A stretch of DNA of 11,604 bases from JBIOHJ01 sp044448905. Its GTDB lineage: Bacteria > Bacteroidota > Bacteroidia > AKYH767-A > OLB10. Below are positions 1 to 8,256 of the stretch, piece after piece (the first letter of the stretch is position 1; each line of letters opens with the position of its first letter). The stretch spans positions 1 to 11,604 of the forward strand of contig JBIOHJ010000102.1 in assembly GCA_044448905.1 (NCBI GenBank), read 5' to 3'. A program made the translations under genes and the position numbers. The notes under the pieces were generated by a model that did no database searches, was not told where the DNA came from, and saw only the letters and a program-made list of their open reading frames with translations.

Positions 1-80
1 TTGAAATGGGCTTTAAAGAAGGATTTACTATGACATTGAACTACCTGGATGAATTATTGGCAACTTTATCGCAACGATAG
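1..80 (+). CDS. 3' end of an upstream gene, possibly SRPBCC/AHSA1-type (partial)
   Basis: A frame beginning at base 3 is open from the window edge and ends at TAG 78-80. It gives a 25-residue C-terminus that starts EMGFKEGFTMTLNYLDELL and ends in SQR. The pattern 'G(F/W)xxG(F/L)xxxLxxLxxxL' is how many SRPBCC/AHSA1 (activator of Hsp90 ATPase-like) proteins end, as their last helix. That assignment is an inference from a very short piece. The frame stops 28 nt before the next start codon, so the two genes may be cotranscribed. The 5' part lies outside the window. Confidence 0.5.
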   Translation, partial: EMGFKEGFTMTLNYLDELLATLSQR

Positions 81-108
81 CAGAAAGAAAATTTATAATC
101 TTATTTAT

Positions 109-534
109 ATGAACGTAAAAGAAGAAATCAAAAAGTATATTACCAGCCGACCTGAACCAAAACGCAGCGACATGCAAGAGTTGCACAAGCACATTCTGCA
201 AGTAATGCCGGCATGTAAATTATGGTACTTCGATGGCAAAGACGATACAGGTAAAACTGTTTCTAATCCTAATATAGGATATGGATTTTACACCATAAAA
301 TATACTGATGGAAAAACCAGGGAGTTTTATCAAATTGGTTTGAGCGCAAACAGTACCGGAATTTCTGTTTATGTAATGGGTTTGAAGGATAAAACATACT
401 TAGCCAAAACCTATGGAAAAAAAATAGGCAAGGCAAGCGTGACCGGGTATTGTATTAAGTTTAAAACTGTAAAAGATATAAACATTGAAATACTTGAAGC
501 GGCAATACGATATGGGGTTGAGGCTACGAACTAA
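109..534 (+). CDS. DUF1801 domain-containing protein (YdhG-like fold)
   Basis: The protein has 141 residues from the ATG at 109. An in-frame ATG at 49 would overlap the preceding gene by 32 nt and add residues that do not look like the family, so 109 is preferred. The whole protein is one DUF1801 domain. Hallmarks visible are an N-terminal helix with PEPKRSDM (residues 15-22), the segment VSNPNIGYG (51-59), GISVYVMGLKD (84-94) and YGKKIGKASVTGYCIKFK (102-119), ending in a helix. It has no signal peptide or membrane segment, so it is probably cytoplasmic. DUF1801 proteins are small alpha/beta proteins. Some relatives have been linked to frataxin-like iron handling, but nothing here shows that function. 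It sits 28 nt behind the partial upstream gene and is probably in the same transcript. Confidence 0.85.
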   Translation: MNVKEEIKKYITSRPEPKRSDMQELHKHILQVMPACKLWYFDGKDDTGKTVSNPNIGYGFYTIKYTDGKTREFYQIGLSANSTGISVYVMGLKDKTYLAKTYGKKIGKASVTGYCIKFKTVKDINIEILEAAIRYGVEATN

Positions 535-547
535 CTACGAACTTCAA

Positions 548-565
548 ATCCCGAAACTTTGGGAT
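548..565. repeat. Short inverted repeat ATCCC...GGGAT after the DUF1801 gene
   Basis: Arms ATCCC (548-552) and GGGAT (561-565) enclose GAAACTTT, 13 nt after the DUF1801 stop. No T-run follows on the plus strand, so it does not meet the usual intrinsic-terminator pattern. It resembles TCCCGA...TCGGGA hairpins that occur between genes in Bacteroidota, with one base missing from the right arm. It may act as an mRNA 3' end stabiliser, or be a degraded repeat. Confidence 0.45.
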
Positions 566-619
566 GCCTTGAACGAGCAGTAGCACGAACGCATAACATC
601 CAGATTAAAAGAAGTAAAA

Positions 620-734
620 AAAGAAGGGCTCCCGATGAAAAATCGGGACAAGTTTTGAGAGGTAATCAAAGAGTTGTGCTTCTAATCCCTTCTTTCCCCT
701 CGTCTGTTGCGTTAGCTTGTGTGAAAGAGACGAG
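620..734. other. Cluster of nested and adjacent inverted repeats (possible structured RNA)
   Basis: Perfect 9-bp arms AAAGAAGGG (620-628) and CCCTTCTTT (687-695) enclose a perfect 7-bp hairpin, TCCCGAT (630-636) and ATCGGGA (642-648), with a 5-nt loop. A third pair, CTCGTCT (699-705) and AGACGAG (728-734), follows directly and is trailed by a T-rich stretch with six T at about 742-747. Read on the minus strand, the inner hairpin is followed after seven bases by seven T, which looks like a terminator, though no minus-strand gene is present. Whether any of this is transcribed is unknown. Confidence 0.4.
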
Positions 735-857
735 AATGTTCTTTTTTGTCCTTTCATAGTTTCCGGCACTCAAAGCAACCTTAAAGAACTAACGGGAGGG
801 CGAAGAATTTATAATGGTTTTTTTTCTCAGGGGTCCTGCTTTAATACGCTTTTTTCA

Positions 858-892
858 TTGGCCCACAATGAGTTTATTTTTTTCTACATTTA
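858..892 (+). promoter_or_regulatory. Possible promoter for tamB
   Basis: TACATTTA at 885-892 matches seven of eight positions of the Bacteroidota -7 element TAnnTTTG. TTG at 858-860 could be the -33 element, but the 24-nt spacing is somewhat long. The box begins 33 nt before the tamB ATG, nearly the same distance as the comparable box at 10831 before its gene. The assignment is by pattern only. Confidence 0.3.
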
Positions 893-917
893 TGCGGATT
901 ATTAAATGTGACAGTTG

Positions 918-3900
918 ATGACAAGCCCGATATTACATCTTTTTAAAAGAATTTTCAAAATAGTTTTATGGGTTATCGGTGGAGTTACCACCCTGGTTGT
1001 AGTTGTCGGGTTATTGATTCAGCTCCCTTCTGTTCAAAATAAAATTATTCAAAAAGCAACTGCATTTGTCAGCGATAAGACGCATACAAAAGTTGAAATA
1101 AAAAGAGCCGGAATTGCCTTTCCAAAATCTGTTTTTGTGAATGGCCTTTTCCTTGAAGATGAATCGCATGATACATTGCTTTATGCCGGTGAAGTAAAAA
1201 TAAGCCTTGATCTTTTCGGTTTGATAAATGGAAATATCCGGCTGCATAATATCGAAATGAATAATGTAACAGTAAGGCTGGCAAGAGGGGAAAAAGACAG
1301 TCCTTATAATTTTAATTTTCTTCTTTTCGCATTCAGTGAGCCGACAAAAACTGCAGAAATGCCAAAGCCCGTAAAAGAAAATAAAGAATTCGAAATTGAT
1401 GAGGTGACTCTCAGCAATGTGCGCTTCCGGGTAAACGATCAATACACGGGGCTATATGCTTCGGTTTTTTTACAAAAATTAAATGTTGAAGTGAATGCCC
1501 TCAACCTGGCTGAAAAGGTTTATGATATTGACGACCTGGATGTGGGTGGCTTGGATGCTGTTCTTGCTGTGAAAAATACCGGGATTAAAAAAGAAAAAGA
1601 ACAAGCTGCCGGTAAGCTGCCCGTTATAAACGTTCACAGGCTACGGATAAAAAATTCAGCCTTCTCTTATTCTGATGATACTTCAGGCACAATCCTTTCC
1701 ACGATAAATTCCTTTCTGCTGACCGGTGCCGCTCTTGACCTGGACGCTCAAAAATTTTCTCTGAACACTTTAGAGTTAAAGCAAAGCAGCATCCATGTGA
1801 ATGTCAAGAATGTGAAACAGGAAAATGATACAACATTAAAAAAAGAAAATAGCTGGCGTATAGCAGCAAAGAAAATTAATCTTGAAAAAAATAATTTTTC
1901 TTATAACGCCACAGACAAGCCCCGGCTTGATAATGCATTTGATGCCGCACATATCAATTACAAGAATATTTCCCTCGAAGCAGCAAACCTCTTTTATAGT
2001 GATGCTAAAACCGGGGCAAATATCCATCATGCTTCCGCGGAGGATTCAACAAACATTACACTCAAAAATTTTGAAGGTGATTTCAAAATGACCTCCCATT
2101 CAGTATCAGCAAAAAATGTCGAAATAAAAACAGCCGACTCTGATATTCAGCTGACATCGGATATCCGGTTTCATTCATTGAAATCATTGAGAGATTCCAT
2201 TCAGAACCTGCTCGTAAACGCAGAAATTAAAAAAAGCATCATCCATTTAAAAGATGTTTTGTATTTCAGCCCGCAATTAAAAAATGATTTCTTTTCTAAA
2301 ACTGCTATGAATTATGTGCGATTATCCGGCACAATAAAGGGACAGGTAAAAAACCTGGAAGGAGAAAACATTTTTATCGGTACGGGAGAAAAAACATCGC
2401 TGAAAACCGGATTTGTTATTTCTGGTTTGCCACATATCAAAGATGCATATTTCAATATTCCTCATTTTGAATTGCAAACAGGTAAAGCGGATGTAACAGC
2501 ATTGGTTGGTAAGGAAATTTTACCCGTTAACCTGAATCTCCCTCCTGACCTTGCAATCAATGGTAATTTTAGAGGGCGGATGGATGACTTCGAATCATCT
2601 GTCGAAGCATTTTCTGATTACGGAGCAATTTCAGTTATGGCAGAAATAGATCAGGATGAAAACTTCAATGGTAAAATTAATGCCAGGCAATTTAACCTTG
2701 GGAAACTAATGAATGACAGTTTGCTTTTAGGAACTGTTTCAACGGATATCAAGGTAAATGGAAAAGGTTTAACTAAAGATAGCATTCGCGCAGAAATTAG
2801 TGCATCGGTCCCGGAGATCAATCTGAATAAATACCCGTATCACAATTTAAACATTGCGGGCAGAATTACCGGGCAGCAATTTGACGGAAAAATTACTTTA
2901 AATGATTCGAATGCTGTTTTCGATTTGACAGGCCTGGTGAACCTTTCACCCGGCAAAGAAAAATACCAGGTGATTTTTGATTTGAAGCATGCGGATCTTA
3001 AAAATTTAAATCTTAACGAAAGAGATATACAAGTTTCTGCAAAAGCATTTTCTGACTTGAAAGTAACTGGCTCAAATACTATTTCCGGCAATGCCGGGAT
3101 TACAAACGTAGTATGGGTTGAAAATAAAAACAAATATGTCATTGATCCGTTATTGTATGCTTCGGTGAATGAATCCGTGCAAAATGATTTGAGCTTAAAC
3201 AGCTCATTAGTTTATGCAAAGCTTAATGGGATATGCAGCCCTCAGACAATTGCAGGAGAAATAAAAAAATGTGTAAATAAATCTTTCCTGCTTTTTGATC
3301 TGCCGGATACAACAGTAACAAATAACCCGCAACATTTCAATTTTGAAATAGCGCTCCATAAACATCCTGTTTTATCAGGCGGATTGATTCCGCAGCTCTC
3401 AGAGCTGGATTCATTTGTCATTCGCGGCAGCTTTAACAGCAATACCAATACGCTTACTTTCAATGCCGGTGTTAAATACGTTGTTTATTCAGGCATTGAT
3501 GTCAGCCATGCTGTGTTCGATGTAAACGCCAATGGCAAAAATTTTAACTACACCTTAACCTGTGAAGACATCACAACCGGGCAGGCACGGCTTCAAAATT
3601 TTACAGCAGAAGGAAAGCTTGCGGAAAATAAGTCCTTTCTGAAATTGTCTTCTTTTGATGATCAGCAACAAAAGAAATTACTCATTACATCCGCCATGAC
3701 AAAAGAAAATGACACGTATAAAATTTCTTTTGATCCCGGTGAGTTTTATCTTGCCGGTCAATCATGGGCGTTGCCAGCGGATAATTACCTGGCAATTGCA
3801 GGTAAGAATCTCTCGTTTCATAACCTGGCGCTTAAAAAGCCAGGAGAGGAAATTTCCATCACTTCGGTAAACAACCGTTTCAATGACGATATCAGCATAA

Positions 3901-5891
3901 CGATAAAAAATTTTCAGCTGAGCAATATTTCCCGGCTAATTGAAAAAGATACCAGCCTGGCGGAAGGAAATATAAATGGAACTGTTCTTTTGAAAAGAAT
4001 AAATCAGTCTTACGGACTGGTTGCAGATGTAACAATTGCAGATTTAAAAGTGAGAGAGATTAAAACCGGCAACTTTTCTTTAAAAGCTGAAAATACAGAT
4101 CAAAATAAATTTAACATAGATGCGCGATTGACAGGCGAAGGAAATGAAATTGCAGTTACCGGTTATTATAGAACGGATAGCGTCAACAAAGCTTTGAACA
4201 TAGAAGCGTCTGTCAATTCACTCTCGATGAAAACCATTGAAGCATTTTCAATGGGGCAAATAACAGAAAGCAGTGGCACCGTAGAAGGTAAGCTTCTCGT
4301 GCAGGGAAATTTAAAAACACCCGAAATTACAGGAAGCCTGCGTTTCATAAATGCGGCTATGCGTCCCGTTGCAACCGGAAATAAGATCAGCCTGCAAAAT
4401 GAAACCATCGAAATCAAAAAAGATGAAATCCATTTCGATCATTTTACAGTTCGCGATGCCGGTAACCAGGCTGCCGTTTTAAACGGATCAATAGAAACCA
4501 CCAGCTTTTCAGACATCTATTTTAACCTTCATCTCACAGCTAAAAATTTTACATTATTCAACACAACTGAAAAAGACAATGAAAATTTTTTCGGTATCAT
4601 GATTATAGACACCCGCATTGATTTAAAAGGAACGCCAGCACTCCCTGAAATCAGTTCCGATATCCGGTTTAAAAAAGGGTCCTATCTGACTTTTGTAACT
4701 CCGAAAAAACAATTAACCGCAGGCAGGGGCGAAAACGTTTTTGTTTTAGTGGACTCGCTCAATCTCGATCTTTCATCGCTTGAAAAAGAAGAAGAAGCCA
4801 AGCTTCAAAATGAATTTAAAGGAATTGAAATTACATCTAACATTGAAGTGGATAATGGCGTAATATTAAAATTTCTCATTGACCCCGTCTCGAACGATTC
4901 CTTAGTGGTAAATGGAAATGCTGCTTTAAGCTTTTCAATGAACCGGAACGGGAAAATGAGCCTTACCGGAACGTATACACTTACCGGTGGGAGTTATAAT
5001 GCGGCATTGCAGGCTGTCTTTACCAGGAAAAAATTTGATATAGAAGCCGGCAGCACGATTACATGGAGTGGCAATCCCTTCGATGCGGAATTAAACATTA
5101 ATGCAATTTACAATGTCCGCACCAACCCGGCTGATCTTGTTGCCGACCAGGTGAGCGAAGGAACAGTTGATCCCGGTTCATACCATGAGCGGGTTCCGTT
5201 TTTAGTGTACCTTAAATTGCGCAAAGCATTGTTAAAACCCGAAATAAGTTTTGAAATTCAATTACCCTCCGAGCAAAAAGGTGTTTTAGGCGGCACAGTA
5301 AATGCGCGCCTGATGCAACTGAATGAAGACCCTTCCGAGCTCAATAAGCAAGTGTTTGCATTGCTCGTTTTAGGACACTTTGTAAATCAAAATACGATTG
5401 AAGCGCAGGGTGGTGGCGGTGGCATGTCAGATATGGCGCGTGCAAGCGTAAGCAGTTTTTTGTCAGCACAGCTTAGCCGGTACACTTCAAAAGTCCCCTG
5501 GTTCGAATTGAATGTTGACGTGCAGTCTTATAATGACTATGCTTCAGGAACAGTTGAAGGTAAAACCGAAGTGGGACTGGAGCTCCGCAAAGAACTCTTT
5601 AATAACCGTGTCAGTGTGGAAATAGGCGGAAATGTAAATGTATCCCCTGAAAAAACGCATCAAAATACAGCCAGTGAAATAACGGGTGATGTAACCGTAA
5701 AATACAAGCTCACCGATGACGGACGTATTCGCCTCAAAGCTTTTTGCGACAACCAGTACGAAGATATAGAAGGAGAATTGTCCCAGGCAGGTGTCGGCAT
5801 TCTTTATACGCGGGATTTTGACAGGTGGAAGGAAATTTTTAAACCTCCCGCAAAATCAATTCCGGATGATAAAAAAGAAAAAGTTCCTTAA
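918..5891 (+). CDS. tamB: Translocation/assembly module protein TamB (AsmA-like / DUF490)
   Basis: The protein has 1657 residues from the ATG at 918. A TTG at 915 is also in frame, directly preceded by a stop at 909-911, so the start is well bounded. The N-terminus has a basic stretch and one membrane anchor (about residues 15-34), followed by a very long beta-rich region of AsmA/TamB repeats that should span the periplasm as a hydrophobic groove. The C-terminal TamB domain is clear: QVFALLVLGHF at 1478-1488, a glycine run, then a block from QSYNDYASG (1536) to LELRKELFNNRVSVEIGG (1554-1571), and the closing YTRDFDRWKEIF segment typical of Bacteroidota members. The length fits the family in this phylum. 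TamB works with an Omp85 partner in the outer membrane to assemble outer-membrane proteins, and AsmA-like proteins are also implicated in phospholipid transfer. The partner is the next gene, 35 nt downstream. Confidence 0.95.
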   Translation: MTSPILHLFKRIFKIVLWVIGGVTTLVVVVGLLIQLPSVQNKIIQKATAFVSDKTHTKVEIKRAGIAFPKSVFVNGLFLEDESHDTLLYAGEVKISLDLFGLINGNIRLHNIEMNNVTVRLARGEKDSPYNFNFLLFAFSEPTKTAEMPKPVKENKEFEIDEVTLSNVRFRVNDQYTGLYASVFLQKLNVEVNALNLAEKVYDIDDLDVGGLDAVLAVKNTGIKKEKEQAAGKLPVINVHRLRIKNSAFSYSDDTSGTILSTINSFLLTGAALDLDAQKFSLNTLELKQSSIHVNVKNVKQENDTTLKKENSWRIAAKKINLEKNNFSYNATDKPRLDNAFDAAHINYKNISLEAANLFYSDAKTGANIHHASAEDSTNITLKNFEGDFKMTSHSVSAKNVEIKTADSDIQLTSDIRFHSLKSLRDSIQNLLVNAEIKKSIIHLKDVLYFSPQLKNDFFSKTAMNYVRLSGTIKGQVKNLEGENIFIGTGEKTSLKTGFVISGLPHIKDAYFNIPHFELQTGKADVTALVGKEILPVNLNLPPDLAINGNFRGRMDDFESSVEAFSDYGAISVMAEIDQDENFNGKINARQFNLGKLMNDSLLLGTVSTDIKVNGKGLTKDSIRAEISASVPEINLNKYPYHNLNIAGRITGQQFDGKITLNDSNAVFDLTGLVNLSPGKEKYQVIFDLKHADLKNLNLNERDIQVSAKAFSDLKVTGSNTISGNAGITNVVWVENKNKYVIDPLLYASVNESVQNDLSLNSSLVYAKLNGICSPQTIAGEIKKCVNKSFLLFDLPDTTVTNNPQHFNFEIALHKHPVLSGGLIPQLSELDSFVIRGSFNSNTNTLTFNAGVKYVVYSGIDVSHAVFDVNANGKNFNYTLTCEDITTGQARLQNFTAEGKLAENKSFLKLSSFDDQQQKKLLITSAMTKENDTYKISFDPGEFYLAGQSWALPADNYLAIAGKNLSFHNLALKKPGEEISITSVNNRFNDDISITIKNFQLSNISRLIEKDTSLAEGNINGTVLLKRINQSYGLVADVTIADLKVREIKTGNFSLKAENTDQNKFNIDARLTGEGNEIAVTGYYRTDSVNKALNIEASVNSLSMKTIEAFSMGQITESSGTVEGKLLVQGNLKTPEITGSLRFINAAMRPVATGNKISLQNETIEIKKDEIHFDHFTVRDAGNQAAVLNGSIETTSFSDIYFNLHLTAKNFTLFNTTEKDNENFFGIMIIDTRIDLKGTPALPEISSDIRFKKGSYLTFVTPKKQLTAGRGENVFVLVDSLNLDLSSLEKEEEAKLQNEFKGIEITSNIEVDNGVILKFLIDPVSNDSLVVNGNAALSFSMNRNGKMSLTGTYTLTGGSYNAALQAVFTRKKFDIEAGSTITWSGNPFDAELNINAIYNVRTNPADLVADQVSEGTVDPGSYHERVPFLVYLKLRKALLKPEISFEIQLPSEQKGVLGGTVNARLMQLNEDPSELNKQVFALLVLGHFVNQNTIEAQGGGGGMSDMARASVSSFLSAQLSRYTSKVPWFELNVDVQSYNDYASGTVEGKTEVGLELRKELFNNRVSVEIGGNVNVSPEKTHQNTASEITGDVTVKYKLTDDGRIRLKAFCDNQYEDIEGELSQAGVGILYTRDFDRWKEIFKPPAKSIPDDKKEKVP

Positions 5892-5926
5892 AAAAAATTT
5901 TCTGAAGAGAAGGATAAATAAAAACA

Positions 5927-8221
5927 ATGTTCAATAAAACAGCATGCACTGTAATTTGCATATTCCTGGTTTCATGTTCCGGGCTGCGTTATTTGCCTGA
6001 AGGTGAAAAATTATATACCGGGGCTCAAGTTGAATTGCTGTCTTCTCAAAAATTTAAAGATAAAAAAAAGTTCCTCCGTGAAGCGGAAAAAATAGTCAGC
6101 CCCAAACCCAACAAATCCTTTCTTGGAATCCGTCCCGGGCTGTGGCTGTACGGAGTAGCCGGGAACCCGAAAAAAGGGCTCCGCAAATGGATAAAAACCA
6201 AGCTTGGCGAGCCGCCTGTTTTGTTCAGCACTGTCCAACCGGAAAAAACTTACTTGCTGATAGATGCCCGCCTTTACAACAGGGGGATGTTTAAAGCTGT
6301 AACTACCTTTACGATTAACGAAAAGAAAAAAACAGCCGGTATCCGTTACACCACTGCAGCCCATCCGCCTTTTATTATTGACACAGTTTTTTTTCCTCGT
6401 GATAAAGACGCGTTGAGCATGCTCATAGCCTCACAGCAGGCCAATTCACTTGTAAAGCCCGGTGATAATTACAACCTCGACATCTTAACAAAAGAAAGAG
6501 AGCGCATTGATGAAGTTCTGAAAGATAACGGGTATTATTTTTTTGACCCCGATCAGCTCCTGTTCAAAGGTGATACATCAGAAACGAATAATACAGTAAC
6601 TGTTGCTTTAGGCATCAAGGACAAAACACCGCACGAAGCATTGCGCGCTTACAGGATAGATTCTGTTTCTGTTGACATGAGCTATACTATAGAGAAAAAA
6701 ACAACCCTCGCTGAAAAAGATACCCTGGTTATGGATGATGTAAAATTTTATTTTAGTGAATTAAAGATAAAGCCTCCAGTTATACTGCGTTCAGTTTTTC
6801 TGAAGGAAAACGAACTGTATTCCAAAAAAAACCACCAGGCTACATTGAACCATCTTATCTCAATGGAAAATTTCAAATTCGTAAATTTAAAATTTGAAAA
6901 AAACGACAGCATCCATCCCGGTTATCTGAATGCAGACATACGGTTGAACTTTCTCCCCAGGCGCACCTTCGATTCCGACCTTTCACTCGTTACAAAATCT
7001 AACGATTTCATCGGCCCGCAGCTGACTGTCAGCTACAAAAACAGGAATACCTTCCGGGGGGCCGAACGGCTCAACCTCACACTAAGCGGTTCGATCGAAA
7101 CGCAATTCAGCGGAAAGTACAAAGGCCTCTACTCGTACGAAATCAGCCCGAAGGCAGAATTGATTGTGCCGCTCTTTATCCAGCCGTTTAAAATTAAAAA
7201 TTCTTCAATTTATAATATTCCGAAAACAAAATTTTCCATTGGCTATTCCTTCCTGCACCGGATAGACTACTACGACCTTACCTCCCTGCAGTTGGTGTAT
7301 GGATTCAACTGGAAAAAAAATATCAAACAGGAGCATGAGCTGTATCCCATAAATATCAATTTCACTTCCATTTTCAACGAATCAGAACAGTTCAGCGAAA
7401 TGCTCGAAGAAAATCCCTATCTCAAAGAAAGTTATGAAGAGCAGTTCATTGCAGGTGTCTTTTATTCATACACCTATAACGAACAGGCAGTGGAACATAA
7501 AAAAAATCAATTCTATCTCAATACAACTGCTGAATTGTCAGGCAATGCACTGTCTTTAATAAAGAACGTTTTCGAAAATCAAAAACCAACTCCTGAAAAT
7601 CCATTAAGCGTTGCGGGATATATATATTCGCAATTCGCAAGATGGTCGCTCGACATGAGGGAGCATCTCAATTTCAAAAAAGAAAATTCGCTGGTATTGA
7701 GATTATATACCGGTATCGGCAAAGCTTACGGCAATTCATCACAGCTTCCATACATCAGGCAATTTTTCAGCGGGGGCCCCAACAGCATTCGTGCATTTGA
7801 AATTAATTCGCTTGGTCCCGGAACTTACCGCGAAAATGCGGACCAGTCAACGGCTTTCGTTGAGCAGGGTGGCGATATAAAGCTCGAAGCCAATGCAGAA
7901 TACCGCAACAACCTCGTAGGTTTTTTAAAAGGCGCTGTATTTATTGATGCAGGGAACAACTGGCTGCTGAAAGAAAATCCGTCCATTAATTCAGAGCCGT
8001 TTTCGTTTTCGCGCTTTTACAAAGAAATTGCTGTAGGCACAGGCATTGGTTTGCGTATAGACGCTTCCTTTTTTGTAGTGCGTTTTGATTTAGCATTTCC
8101 ACTTCGCAAGCCCTGGCTGGAAGAAGGAAGCAGGTGGGTAATTGATGAGATTGATCCCGGAAGTTCCGCATGGAGGAAAGATAACCTCGTTTTAAATGTT
8201 GCTATTGGTTACCCGTTTTGA
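5927..8221 (+). CDS. tamL: TamL, lipoprotein TamA homologue of the Omp85/BamA superfamily
   Basis: The protein has 764 residues. It begins with a lipoprotein signal peptide whose lipobox is LVSC, making Cys17 the lipidated residue, followed by SGLRYLPEGEKLYTG, a start typical of Bacteroidota TamL. A POTRA-type periplasmic region (roughly 30-350) carries the family segment KWIKTKLGEPPVL (87-99). The rest is a beta-barrel. The loop-6 signature is GGPNSIRAF (616-624, Arg622), where most BamA proteins have (V/I)RG(F/Y). The last residue is Phe in a GYPF ending, as expected for an outer-membrane beta-signal. No acidic surface-export signal follows Cys17, so the lipidated N-terminus probably faces the periplasm. 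It lies 35 nt behind tamB. A purine stretch AGAAGGA ends 12 nt before the ATG, too far for a normal ribosome site. The pair probably forms one operon and one inner-to-outer membrane machine. Confidence 0.93.
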   Translation: MFNKTACTVICIFLVSCSGLRYLPEGEKLYTGAQVELLSSQKFKDKKKFLREAEKIVSPKPNKSFLGIRPGLWLYGVAGNPKKGLRKWIKTKLGEPPVLFSTVQPEKTYLLIDARLYNRGMFKAVTTFTINEKKKTAGIRYTTAAHPPFIIDTVFFPRDKDALSMLIASQQANSLVKPGDNYNLDILTKERERIDEVLKDNGYYFFDPDQLLFKGDTSETNNTVTVALGIKDKTPHEALRAYRIDSVSVDMSYTIEKKTTLAEKDTLVMDDVKFYFSELKIKPPVILRSVFLKENELYSKKNHQATLNHLISMENFKFVNLKFEKNDSIHPGYLNADIRLNFLPRRTFDSDLSLVTKSNDFIGPQLTVSYKNRNTFRGAERLNLTLSGSIETQFSGKYKGLYSYEISPKAELIVPLFIQPFKIKNSSIYNIPKTKFSIGYSFLHRIDYYDLTSLQLVYGFNWKKNIKQEHELYPININFTSIFNESEQFSEMLEENPYLKESYEEQFIAGVFYSYTYNEQAVEHKKNQFYLNTTAELSGNALSLIKNVFENQKPTPENPLSVAGYIYSQFARWSLDMREHLNFKKENSLVLRLYTGIGKAYGNSSQLPYIRQFFSGGPNSIRAFEINSLGPGTYRENADQSTAFVEQGGDIKLEANAEYRNNLVGFLKGAVFIDAGNNWLLKENPSINSEPFSFSRFYKEIAVGTGIGLRIDASFFVVRFDLAFPLRKPWLEEGSRWVIDEIDPGSSAWRKDNLVLNVAIGYPF

Positions 8222-8256
8222 CTCATAAGAAAATTATAAACTCAAATCAACATAAA

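Larger units (their letters stand above)
535..917. other. Gap without a supported gene; inverted repeats and possible tamB promoter
   Basis: This 383-bp stretch separates the DUF1801 gene from tamB. Two short plus-strand reading frames (559-759 and 717-905) are open, but they overlap, resemble nothing I recognise and have poor codon use, so I do not call them genes. The stretch contains a near-palindrome at 548-565, a nested pair of inverted repeats at 620-695, a further inverted repeat at 699-734 followed by T-rich sequence, and a possible -7 promoter box at 885-892. It also has a start-stop pair ATGTGA at 906-911, just before the tamB start. Confidence 0.6.

Noticed and set aside
49..108. 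Upstream ATG at 49 as the start of the DUF1801 gene
   Set aside because: It would overlap the upstream gene's last 32 nt and add a non-conserved extension. The ATG at 109 gives the normal domain start.
541..572. tRNA T-loop-like string TTCAAATC
   Set aside because: The flanking bases do not form the 5-bp T-stem, and no acceptor or anticodon arms are found around it.
559..905. Two small plus-strand frames (559-759 and 717-905)
   Set aside because: They overlap each other, have no recognisable domain and unlikely composition, and run through inverted repeats. They look like chance frames in a gap.
1011..1442. Long minus-strand frames inside tamB, and similar ones inside tamL and the SHOCT-like gene
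   Set aside because: They are antisense shadows of strongly supported genes and have no domain features of their own.
5908..5914. AGAAGGA as ribosome binding site of tamL
   Set aside because: The 12-nt distance to the ATG is too long for a standard site, and Bacteroidota rarely rely on such sites.
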